This document shows positions 1-6,334 of a stretch of DNA of 13,689 nucleotides, in pieces (position 1 is the first letter of the stretch; each line of letters starts with the position of its first letter). The stretch spans positions 13,389 to 27,077 of the forward strand of contig PLSZ01000160.1 in NCBI GenBank assembly GCA_003164305.1. The letters are read 5' to 3'. The DNA is from Acetobacteraceae bacterium (GTDB taxonomy: Bacteria; Pseudomonadota; Alphaproteobacteria; Acetobacterales; Acetobacteraceae). Below the pieces are notes generated by a model. The model was not told where the DNA came from, ran no database searches, and saw only the letters and a program-made list of their open reading frames with translations. Made by a program: the position numbers and the translations under genes.

Positions 1-803
1 CCCCCGACCGTGCCCACGGATACATAGTTGGACGGCAGACCGATCGAGCCCTGGTTGGTCAGAGTGGCGCCGCTTAGCAACGCGACACCCATTCCGGCGG
101 TCTCGCTCGGCTGAATGCGGCCGGTTGCTTCGTTCAGCACCGAGCCGCTCGAGAGGTAGACGGCCCAGCTGCTGGCGGCGCCAATGATTTTGCCGGTATT
201 GGTCAGGCTGCTGCCAGCGTACAGACGGGCGCCGGCGGCGCTCGCGGGATAGCCCGCCGAGACCGTCCCCTGGTTGTTCAGCGTGCTGGCGGTCAGCACG
301 ATCCCGACCCCCGACGTCGTGGCGCCTTTCTGGCCACCCGTGATCTGGGACGTGTTCAGGACATAGGAATTCGTCGCGACGACGCCAGTGCCGCCATAAT
401 ACCCGCCCCTGATCGCACCGTTGTTGAACAGGGTGCTGGACGAAAGCGAGACCCCGCTTCCGGCTCCGGCGGTTCCCCCGCCGCCGCCGATCAGCCCGGT
501 GCTGGCGTTGCTCAGCGTGCCGCCGCCGAACAGGTCGACGCCGTCGCCACCGGGGTTCGTGGTGGCGGGTGCGCCCCGCGCGCCGTAGACAATGCCCTGG
601 TTCAGGATCGAGGCGCCCGCGAGGTTCGAATAAACCCCGGCGCCGCCGGGATTGGTCGCCCCGATAAAGCCGCCGGTGATGGTGGGTGGATTAGGCGGCG
701 CACCGCTGAACGTGGTCGGTTCGATGGTCAGCGGGCTGCTGTAGCCATCGACCCCAATGGTCACGCCGACGGTCAAATGCGAATTGATCGTGCTGCCGCT
801 CAT
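1..803 (-). CDS. Beta-helix repeat protein, N-terminal part (gene runs off the left edge)
   Basis: Reading leftward from an ATG at 803, an open frame of 267 codons continues past base 1. The protein is rich in Gly, Ser, Thr and Asn. After an opening segment (MSGSTINSHLTVGVTIG) it carries about eight copies of a loose L-x-N-x-G-x-I-x-G unit, near residues 64, 95, 123, 146, 173, 198, 221 and 246, so the period is 23-31 residues. Examples are STLFNNGAIRGG and SSLTNTGKIIGA. This spacing fits one turn of a right-handed parallel beta-helix, as in adhesins, autotransporter passengers and related surface proteins. No Sec signal peptide is visible at the N-terminus. A GGATGGAG ribosome site ends 10 nt before the ATG. 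From family memory, proteins with this opening in Acetobacteraceae often end in a Hint domain, but that part lies outside the window. A surface or secreted role is inferred. Confidence 0.72.
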   Translation of the reverse strand, partial: MSGSTINSHLTVGVTIGVDGYSSPLTIEPTTFSGAPPNPPTITGGFIGATNPGGAGVYSNLAGASILNQGIVYGARGAPATTNPGGDGVDLFGGGTLSNASTGLIGGGGGTAGAGSGVSLSSSTLFNNGAIRGGYYGGTGVVATNSYVLNTSQITGGQKGATTSGVGIVLTASTLNNQGTVSAGYPASAAGARLYAGSSLTNTGKIIGAASSWAVYLSSGSVLNEATGRIQPSETAGMGVALLSGATLTNQGSIGLPSNYVSVGTVG

Positions 804-1184
804 GTCATTTTCACTCCATCCGGGCCGCTAAACCGGCGCTCGGGTCCGCCGCGCTGGCGCTGTGTTTCGCCTCCCGCGTCGGACACGGCGTGTCTCTCGC
901 CAGGTCGCCTGGGAAACTCATTTCAACGGTGCCGCTGTCGATCGCGCGGTCGCCGGGTTGACAATACGGCCGCCGGGGCCACCAGCGGAGGAGCCTGACG
1001 CCGCCTCGCCAGGATGCGCCGAAAGACCGCGGCCGCGGGTTTGAGCATCGACGTCGCGGCCGGACATCACGTGTCATCTCCGGAGCGGTGGTTGCAATGG
1101 TTTGTCCGGGTGCACGCATGCGGCAAGCGGCCACGGCCGGCCGAGCCACCGGTGCCGCGACGCTATCGTAAGTCGCAAGCCGCC

Positions 1185-1364
1185 TCAATGGCGCTTTTTG
1201 TAATGGCGCTTTTTGTCACAAGCCGGGATCGGGATGTGCCGGGTTGTCCGGCCGCCGCCGGCGTTCGCTCGGTCGCCTGCATCAAGGTAACTCTCCACCG
1301 TCAGCCCTTGCGCCAGGATCACGGCGTGGCGCGCCCGTTCAACGTGGGAATAGCGGGGAAAGAC
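1185..1364 (-). pseudogene. Probable relic of the C-terminus of a Hint-domain protein
   Basis: A 59-residue minus-strand frame lies between an in-frame TAG (1365-1367) and a TGA (1185-1187), with no ATG start. Its first part reads YSHVERARHAVILAQG followed by LTVESYLDAGDRANAGGG. This matches, from memory, the closing segment of bacterial Hint (hedgehog/intein-type) domains, where an HVEL.RH..LLAEGLP.ESYLDTG-like pattern is typical. Upstream frames do not continue the domain, and the last residues (KKRHYKKRH) come from a tandem duplication. It therefore looks like the decayed end of a gene formerly upstream of, and co-oriented with, the beta-helix gene. The identification rests on recalled family pattern; a chance frame is the alternative. 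Confidence 0.4.
1187..1216. repeat. Perfect 15-bp tandem duplication
   Basis: The unit AATGGCGCTTTTTGT occurs twice with no spacer (1187-1201 and 1202-1216). On the minus strand it produces the duplicated KKRH at the end of the Hint-like relic. The unit length is a multiple of three, so it does not shift that frame. It looks like a recent slippage or duplication event. Confidence 0.9.
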
Positions 1365-1483
1365 CTACCGCCCCTGCCCAGACGGCGCGTCATCTCGCGC
1401 GGCGCCAGGCTGGTCCCGCGGCCTTTTTGAACGCGGCTCACGGCTGATATGCTCTTCACCAACCCGGCGCGCCCTGGGAAACC

Positions 1484-1541
1484 GTTGGCACCGCCAACGC
1501 ATGAAATGTGTGTCAACGCAAAGTTAAAATGTGTCAACGCA
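1484..1541. repeat. Cluster of G(C/T)CAACGCA repeats with an inverted repeat
   Basis: Three direct copies of a 9-mer are present: GCCAACGCA at 1493-1501 and GTCAACGCA at 1512-1520 and 1533-1541. The last two are part of an exact 12-bp direct repeat, TGTGTCAACGCA, at 1509-1520 and 1530-1541, spaced 21 bp (two helical turns). The first copy is also the right arm of GTTGGC-ACC-GCCAAC (1484-1498). The cluster lies about 70-125 bp before the formyltransferase ATG. It could be a multi-site operator for that gene, or the worn end of an IS21-type element, since those ends carry several short direct repeats. The repeats are seen directly; the function is not known. Confidence 0.55.
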
Positions 1542-1596
1542 CCCTCGACATCCCCCCCTCCCACGTTCAAAACTCCGCCCAGGGCAAGAAAATAGC

Positions 1597-1602
1597 GGAG
1601 GG
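1597..1602 (+). promoter_or_regulatory. Ribosome binding site deciding the formyltransferase start
   Basis: GGAGGG lies 7 nt before the ATG at 1610. It fixes that codon as the start in preference to an upstream in-frame GTG at 1508, whose extra 34 codons would read through the CAACGCA repeats and give residues unlike the formyltransferase family. Confidence 0.8.
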
Positions 1603-1609
1603 AACACAA

Positions 1610-2527
1610 ATGCGCGTCGCCATCATTGGTCAACAGGATTTCGGCAAAGCCACGATGGAGGCCTTCCTGAACCGCGGCGATGAGGTCGCCGCCGTGTTCT
1701 GCGCCCCCGAGAAAGGCCGTCCAGACCCGCTGCGCCTCGCCGCTCAGGAACGCGGCCTGACAGTCCACCAGTTCCCCAAACTGACCGATCCGGCGGCGCT
1801 GGACGCCATGAAAACCGCCAACGTTGAGGTCGGCGTCATGGCCTTCGTCACCCAGTTCGTCCCGCAATCCCTGTGCGAGATCCCCCAGCACGGCACCATC
1901 CAGTTCCACCCCAGCCTGCTGCCATTGCACCGCGGCGCCTCGTCGATCAGCTGGTCCATCATCCTCGGCCGTAAGGAAACCGGCTTCTCCATCTTCCGCC
2001 CCACCGACGGTCTGGACGAAGGGCCGGTCATCCTGACGCGCTCGGTGCCGATCGAGGACACCGACACGCTCGGCACGCTGTATTTCAACAAAATCTTCCC
2101 GGCCGGCGTCGCGGGCCTGCTGGACGCCGCCGACCAGGTCGTCGCCGGCACCGCCACCGAACAGGTTCAGAACGAATCCAACGCCGGCTATGAAGGCATC
2201 ATCCGAGACCCTGAATCCCACATCAACTGGGCCAGTCACGTAGACTTCACATACAATCTTATTCGCGGCTGCAATCCCGCCCCCGGCGCCTGGACGACGC
2301 TCAACGGCCGCAAATTGTTTCTGTTCGAATGCACGAAACGCATCGCCCGCACCTTTTCCGAGGTAAAAGGCAAAAAGATCGGTCAGGTCGTGGCACAAAA
2401 CGGCTCCAACCTCATTATCCACGGCCAGGGCGGCTTCATCGAGGTGCAACGTGTCCGGTGGGATGGCGGCAAAAAAGTCACCGCGGCGGAAGCCGAGCTT
2501 CCCATCGACGCCATCCTCGGCTCCTGA
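1610..2527 (+). CDS. Stand-alone formyltransferase, 10-formyl-THF hydrolase-like
   Basis: A 305-residue protein of the formyl_transf family. An N-terminal nucleotide-binding-like fold (MRVAIIGQQDFG, about 1-180) holds the catalytic motif HPSLLPLHRGA, with His100, and GLDEG, with Asp136. A C-terminal barrel-like part covers about 195-305, with YEGI, INW and IRG..PAPGAWT. The blocks FSIF..TDGLDEG, TLY....FP.G, YEGI....HINW and IRG....PGAWT match, from memory, the hydrolase domain of 10-formyltetrahydrofolate dehydrogenase (ALDH1L) more closely than bacterial Fmt. The 36-residue His-Asp spacing is also the same. No aldehyde dehydrogenase domain is fused or encoded nearby, and there is no PurU-type ACT domain. 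The usual catalytic Asn before His is Gln98 (QFHPS). The expected reaction uses 10-formyl-THF, either hydrolysing it or transferring formyl to an unknown acceptor. Automated pipelines would probably call it methionyl-tRNA formyltransferase. Confidence 0.85.
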   Translation: MRVAIIGQQDFGKATMEAFLNRGDEVAAVFCAPEKGRPDPLRLAAQERGLTVHQFPKLTDPAALDAMKTANVEVGVMAFVTQFVPQSLCEIPQHGTIQFHPSLLPLHRGASSISWSIILGRKETGFSIFRPTDGLDEGPVILTRSVPIEDTDTLGTLYFNKIFPAGVAGLLDAADQVVAGTATEQVQNESNAGYEGIIRDPESHINWASHVDFTYNLIRGCNPAPGAWTTLNGRKLFLFECTKRIARTFSEVKGKKIGQVVAQNGSNLIIHGQGGFIEVQRVRWDGGKKVTAAEAELPIDAILGS

Positions 2528-2605
2528 CCCCATCAGGTCGTTGCCGAGAACCGCTCTGGACTGTAGCGTCCGGCCCGCTGACCTGGAACCCGAACCGGAC
2601 GCTTC
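2528..2605. other. Short gap between the formyltransferase and binding-protein genes
   Basis: The gap contains only small inverted repeats: CCTGA/TCAGG around the formyltransferase stop (2523-2537), and CAGGTC (2534-2539) facing GACCTG (2580-2585). Neither is followed by a T run, so I call no terminator, and read-through into the binding-protein gene is possible. Confidence 0.4.
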
Positions 2606-3631
2606 ATGCTCTCTCGCGTAGTCCTGGCCACCGTGGCGTTACTCGCCGCGTGGCCGGCCCATTCATACGCCCTGACGATCGTCACCCGCGATGAGGCAAC
2701 CCAGGCCGCGATCGCCGATGCTTACGTTCAACCTTTCACCGCCGCGACCGAAATCCAGGTGCATCAGGACAGTTGGGACGGCGCGATGGATACGCTGCAC
2801 GCCAAGGCGACAGACGGCGGCTGGGATCTGATCCAGGTCAGCGCCGACGAACTCGCCTCCGGGTGCGGCGACGGCACGTTCGAAAAACTCGATTGGTCGG
2901 CGATCGGCGGCAAGGATCATTACGTATCGATGGCGGTCAACGATTGCGGCATCGGGATGATCCTGCACAACACGGTGCTCGCCTGGGATCGCGACAAATT
3001 CCAGGCGACCCCCACATGGGCCGACTTCTGGGATGTGGCGAAAATTCCCGGCAAGCGGGGCCTGGCGAAGAGCGTGCGCGGCGCGCTGGAATTCGCGTTG
3101 CTGGCCGACGGCGTGGCGACCGGCGATATCTACAAAACGCTGGGATCGTCGGACGGCGTCGATCGCGCGTTTCGCAAGCTCGACCAACTGAAGCCCTACA
3201 TCGTCTGGTGGCAGACCCCCGCCGAGGCCGCCAAAATACTCGGCTCAGGCGACGTGCTGATGACGGCGACGCCGAGCGACGTCATCGTGATGGCGAACCG
3301 TAACGACAAGCGCAATTTCGGCATTCAGTTCGCCGGCAGCCTGTACGAGCCGCGCGCCTTCGCCGTCCTGAAAGGCGCGCCGAACCTGCGTGACGCGCAA
3401 CAATTCATCTACATCAGCGGCGCCCCGTCGTTACAGGCGCGGCTGTTCCGCGGCAGCGGCGACGTCGGTCTGGCGAAGGGCGCCAACGACTGGCTGACGC
3501 CCGAGCAACAGGCGCTGTCGCCGACGTTCCCCGCCAACACCACCGCCGCGCTGCGGATCGACAACGGGTTCTGGCACGACAACCTGGCGAAGTTGCGCAC
3601 CCGGTTCGAGACCTGGCTGGCGCAGCAGTAA
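2606..3631 (+). CDS. Periplasmic solute-binding protein, PotD-like
   Basis: A 341-residue protein with a clear Sec signal peptide (hydrophobic VVLATVALLAAW, likely cut after SYA at residue 22). The mature part reads as a family 1/PotD-type extracellular binding protein of ABC importers. It has LTIVTRDEA at the first strand, WDLIQVSADELA, TPTWADFWDVAKIPGKRGL in the hinge region, and a WW pair at 201-202 that may line the site. Cys87 and Cys114 could form a disulfide in the periplasm. Spermidine, putrescine or another small cation is the usual ligand of this family; the ligand here cannot be read. No permease or ATPase gene is adjacent, so it is an orphan component or works with a transporter elsewhere. 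It follows the formyltransferase gene by 78 bp on the same strand and may be co-transcribed. The ribosome site is weak (GGAC). Its stop is 2 bp from that of the facing gene. Confidence 0.85.
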   Translation: MLSRVVLATVALLAAWPAHSYALTIVTRDEATQAAIADAYVQPFTAATEIQVHQDSWDGAMDTLHAKATDGGWDLIQVSADELASGCGDGTFEKLDWSAIGGKDHYVSMAVNDCGIGMILHNTVLAWDRDKFQATPTWADFWDVAKIPGKRGLAKSVRGALEFALLADGVATGDIYKTLGSSDGVDRAFRKLDQLKPYIVWWQTPAEAAKILGSGDVLMTATPSDVIVMANRNDKRNFGIQFAGSLYEPRAFAVLKGAPNLRDAQQFIYISGAPSLQARLFRGSGDVGLAKGANDWLTPEQQALSPTFPANTTAALRIDNGFWHDNLAKLRTRFETWLAQQ

Positions 3632-3637
3632 CGTTAC
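3628..3637. other. Ten-bp palindrome shared by two convergent stop codons
   Basis: The sequence GTAACGTTAC contains the TAA stop of the plus-strand binding-protein gene (3629-3631) and, on the other strand, the TAA stop of the CoxL-like gene (3634-3636). Only CG separates them, so there is no room for a terminator between the genes and their transcripts should overlap tail to tail. Confidence 0.9.
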
Positions 3638-5955
3638 GCCGCCGCCAAGGCCCGCCACACCCGCTCCGGCGTCGCCGGCATGTCGATCGAGGTGATGCCG
3701 TCCACGCTCAACGCGTCGATGATCGCGTTGATCAGCGCCGGAGGGCTGCCGACCGCGCCCGCCTCGCCCGCGCCCTTCACCCCGAGCGGATTGGTCGCGC
3801 AGGGAATTTCCAGCAGATCGACCTCGACATCCGGCAGGTCGTTGGCGCGCGGCAAAGCGTAATCCATGAAACTGCCGGACAGCAGTTGTCCTGACTCCGG
3901 ATCGAACACGGTGCGCTCCATGATCGCCTGGCCCATGCCTTGCGCCACGCCGCCCGCCACCTGGCCACGCACGATCAACGGGTTCACCGTCTTGCCGAAG
4001 TCGTCGCAAACGATATAGCGCACCACGGTCGTGACGCCGGTCTCAGGATCGACCTCGACCTCCGCCATGTGGCAGCCATTCGGGAACGTGTGATGGTCGA
4101 TCGCCGCGATCTCGGCGGTGTCGAGCGTGATCGCTGGTTGCCCGGACGCGGCTTTCTTCCGCTGCGTGGCGGCGAGGCCGATGATGTCCACGCTCCGGTC
4201 GGTGCCGACGATGGTGAAGCTGCCATCGGTGAAGGCGATGTCCGCGACCGCCGCCTCGAGTTCCTCCGCCGCCGCCTGTTTGCCCTTTTCGATGACGCTG
4301 TCGGCGGTTTTCACGATCGCCTGACCTTCCGAGTAAAGGCTGCGCGCGCCGCCCGTGCCGCCGCCGACCGGGATCGTATCGGTGTCCCCCTGACGCACCC
4401 GGATCATGTCGCCATCGATCCCCAGCCGGCTGGCGGTCAGTTGCACATACGCCGTCTCATGGCCCTGACCGGTGGACTGCGTGCCGACATAGACATCGAC
4501 GAAGCCATCCTCGGCGAATTTGATTTCGGCGCGCTCGGTCGGGTCGCCGCCGGTGGCTTCCAGATAATAGGCCAGTCCCAGGCCGCGCCGTTTGCCTTTG
4601 GCCGCGGCCGATGCGCGCCTGGATTCGAATCCGGAATAATCCATTTTCTTCAGCGCCGCGTCCAGCACGAGCTGGAAATCGCCGCTGTCATAAGTCTTGC
4701 CCACCGGCGTCGAGTGCGGCATCGCCGACGGCGGCACCATGTTGCGGCGGCGTAATTCAATCCGGTCGATCTTCAGTTCGCGTGCCGCCGCGTCCACCAG
4801 ACGTTCCACGAGATAATTCGCCTCCGGCCGGCCCGCGCCGCGATACGCGTCAACCGGAACCGTGTTGGTGAACACGCCCAGAATATTCGCGTAGATCGCT
4901 TTGAAGTTGTAAATGCTGGAGAGCACGCTGGTCCCCGCGTAAGTCGGGATATACGGCGCGAAGGTGGACAGATACGCGCCCATGTTGGAAATGTTACGCG
5001 TCCGCAGCGCGAGGAATTTCCCGTCCGCGTCGATCGCCAGTTCACCGGTGGTGATGTTGTCGCGGCCCTGGGTGTCGCACAAAAACGCCTCGGCGCGATC
5101 GGCCGCCCACTTCACCGGCCGGCCCAGAGCGCGGGCGGCGAAACAGGTCAACACGTGCTCGGCATAAAGGAAGAGTTTCATGCCGAAGCCGCCGCCGACG
5201 TCCGGCGTGACGACGCGGAATTTCTCGGGGTCTTCGTTGAACAACGGGCCGATCAGGTTCTTCACCAGCCAGCCGCCCTGCGTGTTCGCGTAGAGCGTCC
5301 ACCGGCCCGTGGCCTGATCGAAATCGGCCAGCGCCGCCCGCGCCTCGATCGAGGACACCACGATCCGGTTGTTCACCACCGTCAATGTCGTGACATGCGC
5401 CGCCTTGGCGAACTCCGCCTCGGTCGCCGCCTTGTCGCCGATCTCCCAGTCGAACACGGTGTTATTCGTCACGCCCGTCCAAACCGCCGGCACGCCAGGG
5501 TCCATCGCCGTCGCGAGGTCGGTGGCGGATGGCAGAACGTCGTAGTCCACCTGAACCAACTCCGCCGCGTCACGTGCCTGCTCGAGCGTGTCGGCGACCA
5601 CGAACGCCACCGGATCGCCGACATGATGCACCGCCCCGTCCGCGAGCACCGGATGCGCGGGGGAAGCCATGTCGGAGCCGTCCCGGTTCTGCACCGGCGC
5701 GGCGCACGGCAAAGTGCCCAAACCAGCCGCCTTCAGATCCGCCGCCGTATAAATCGCCCGCACCCCCGGCAACGCCGTCGCGGCCTTGGTGTCCATCGAC
5801 AAAATCTTCGCGGCGGCGTGCGGACCGCGCAACACGATCCCGTGCAACATCCCCGGCAGGACGATGTCATCGGTGTAGCGGCCCATGCCCTTCAGGAGGC
5901 GCGGGTCCTCCACACGCCGAACGGGTTGCGCGAGGCCGAATTTCGTCGTCGCCAT
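3634..5955 (-). CDS. Molybdopterin-binding large subunit, xanthine dehydrogenase/CoxL-like
   Basis: A 773-residue protein of the molybdenum hydroxylase family. The N-terminal a/b hammerhead domain starts at QPVRRVEDPRLLKG (about 10-140). The molybdenum-cofactor domains follow, with GGGFGMK at 254-260, AYRGAGR at 370-376, QSTGQGHET near 493-501 and the terminal GVKGAGEAG, with the expected base Glu731. True aerobic CO dehydrogenases carry AYXCSFR in the active-site loop. AYRGAGR here points to form II/CoxL-like hydroxylases acting on aldehydes, purines or other heterocycles; the substrate is unknown. The partner 2Fe-2S and FAD subunits are not adjacent. The start is placed at the ATG at 5955 because GGAG lies 8 nt before it and the protein then opens as family members do. 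An ATG 30 bp upstream has no ribosome site. No fused electron-transfer domain is visible, so it needs subunits from elsewhere. Confidence 0.9.
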   Translation of the reverse strand: MATTKFGLAQPVRRVEDPRLLKGMGRYTDDIVLPGMLHGIVLRGPHAAAKILSMDTKAATALPGVRAIYTAADLKAAGLGTLPCAAPVQNRDGSDMASPAHPVLADGAVHHVGDPVAFVVADTLEQARDAAELVQVDYDVLPSATDLATAMDPGVPAVWTGVTNNTVFDWEIGDKAATEAEFAKAAHVTTLTVVNNRIVVSSIEARAALADFDQATGRWTLYANTQGGWLVKNLIGPLFNEDPEKFRVVTPDVGGGFGMKLFLYAEHVLTCFAARALGRPVKWAADRAEAFLCDTQGRDNITTGELAIDADGKFLALRTRNISNMGAYLSTFAPYIPTYAGTSVLSSIYNFKAIYANILGVFTNTVPVDAYRGAGRPEANYLVERLVDAAARELKIDRIELRRRNMVPPSAMPHSTPVGKTYDSGDFQLVLDAALKKMDYSGFESRRASAAAKGKRRGLGLAYYLEATGGDPTERAEIKFAEDGFVDVYVGTQSTGQGHETAYVQLTASRLGIDGDMIRVRQGDTDTIPVGGGTGGARSLYSEGQAIVKTADSVIEKGKQAAAEELEAAVADIAFTDGSFTIVGTDRSVDIIGLAATQRKKAASGQPAITLDTAEIAAIDHHTFPNGCHMAEVEVDPETGVTTVVRYIVCDDFGKTVNPLIVRGQVAGGVAQGMGQAIMERTVFDPESGQLLSGSFMDYALPRANDLPDVEVDLLEIPCATNPLGVKGAGEAGAVGSPPALINAIIDALSVDGITSIDMPATPERVWRALAAA

Positions 5956-5963
5956 GATCCTGT

Positions 5964-5967
5964 CTCC
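5964..5967 (-). promoter_or_regulatory. Ribosome binding site supporting the CoxL-like start at 5955
   Basis: On the minus strand GGAG is followed by ACAGGATC and then ATG. This site supports the start at 5955 over the ATG at 5985, which has no purine-rich stretch in front of it. Confidence 0.7.
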
Positions 5968-6152
5968 GCGATGCCGCGCGAGCATGCCCGCTTATCGGTG
6001 CACCGGCCAAGAGGGGGACCGAGGATTCGGCGGGCGGGGGGGTGAGGAGACACCAGGGCGCTGCCCCATGGGCTTCAGGTTAAATGGCGGAGGGAGAGCA
6101 TGACGAGATTGCCTCCGTTCACTGATCGAGTCCGTTTGGGTGCCTGAAAGTA

Positions 6153-6334
6153 TTACCACCAAGACACTAAGGATCTGGGCGGGTAAATGCCCCGATCCGT
6201 CCAACATCTCTACTGAATGATCATTAAATTTCCGAATCGTTATACAATCCGGGCCCGATGAGCCGAATGATTCGTTTGCTCCTCAGACCTTAAGTCGTCG
6301 GAAAGAACTTAGTGTCTTAGTGTCTTAGTGGTAA
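6153..6334. repeat. Probable interspersed element with inverted TTACCACYAAGACACTAAG ends
   Basis: The left end TTACCACCAAGACACTAAG (6153-6171) matches the reverse complement of 6316-6334 at 18 of 19 positions. The right end also continues into a tandem octamer, CTTAGTGT-CTTAGTGT-CTTAGTGG (6308-6331). The 144 bp between the two ends is more AT-rich than its surroundings and encodes nothing recognisable. I see no clear target-site duplication. From general knowledge, ACCACTAAGACACTAAG-type strings occur as dispersed repeats in diverse bacterial genomes, which supports a non-coding repeat over a chance hairpin. A MITE-like origin is inferred, not shown. Confidence 0.55.

Larger units (their letters stand above)
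804..1609. other. Long divergent intergenic region with decayed sequence
   Basis: About 800 bp separate the start of the beta-helix gene from the start of the formyltransferase gene, which point away from each other. Several short open frames cross it on both strands, but they have Arg/Pro-rich, low-complexity composition and no recognisable fold, so I do not call them genes. It does hold a Hint-like protein fragment in minus frame (1185-1364), a perfect 15-bp tandem duplication (1187-1216), a 6-bp inverted repeat (1484-1498) and repeated G(C/T)CAACGCA motifs (1493-1541). Promoters for both flanking genes must lie here or be read through from outside; I found no convincing sigma70 -35/-10 pair. 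Confidence 0.6.

Noticed and set aside
958..963. TTGACA as a plus-strand -35 box in the left gap
   Set aside because: No -10-like hexamer lies 16-18 bp downstream and no gene follows closely.
811..1188. Minus-strand 125-codon open frame in the left gap
   Set aside because: Arg/Pro/Ala-rich product, no ribosome site and no recognisable fold. The same region gives equally poor frames on the other strand.
1319..2533. Minus-strand 404-codon open frame
   Set aside because: It is antisense to the formyltransferase gene, whose conserved motifs are clear on the plus strand, and its own product shows no recognisable family.
4621..4632. Twelve-bp palindrome GGATTCGAATCC, resembling part of a tRNA T-arm
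   Set aside because: It lies inside the CoxL-like coding region and no cloverleaf can be formed around it.
5155..6045. Plus-strand 296-codon open frame
   Set aside because: Antisense to the CoxL-like gene, with an Arg/His-rich product and no motif.
5992..6207. Minus-strand 71-codon open frame
   Set aside because: Its core (LSVLVVILSG) comes from the AAGACACTAAG repeat, and the rest is low-complexity Pro/Arg/Ser.
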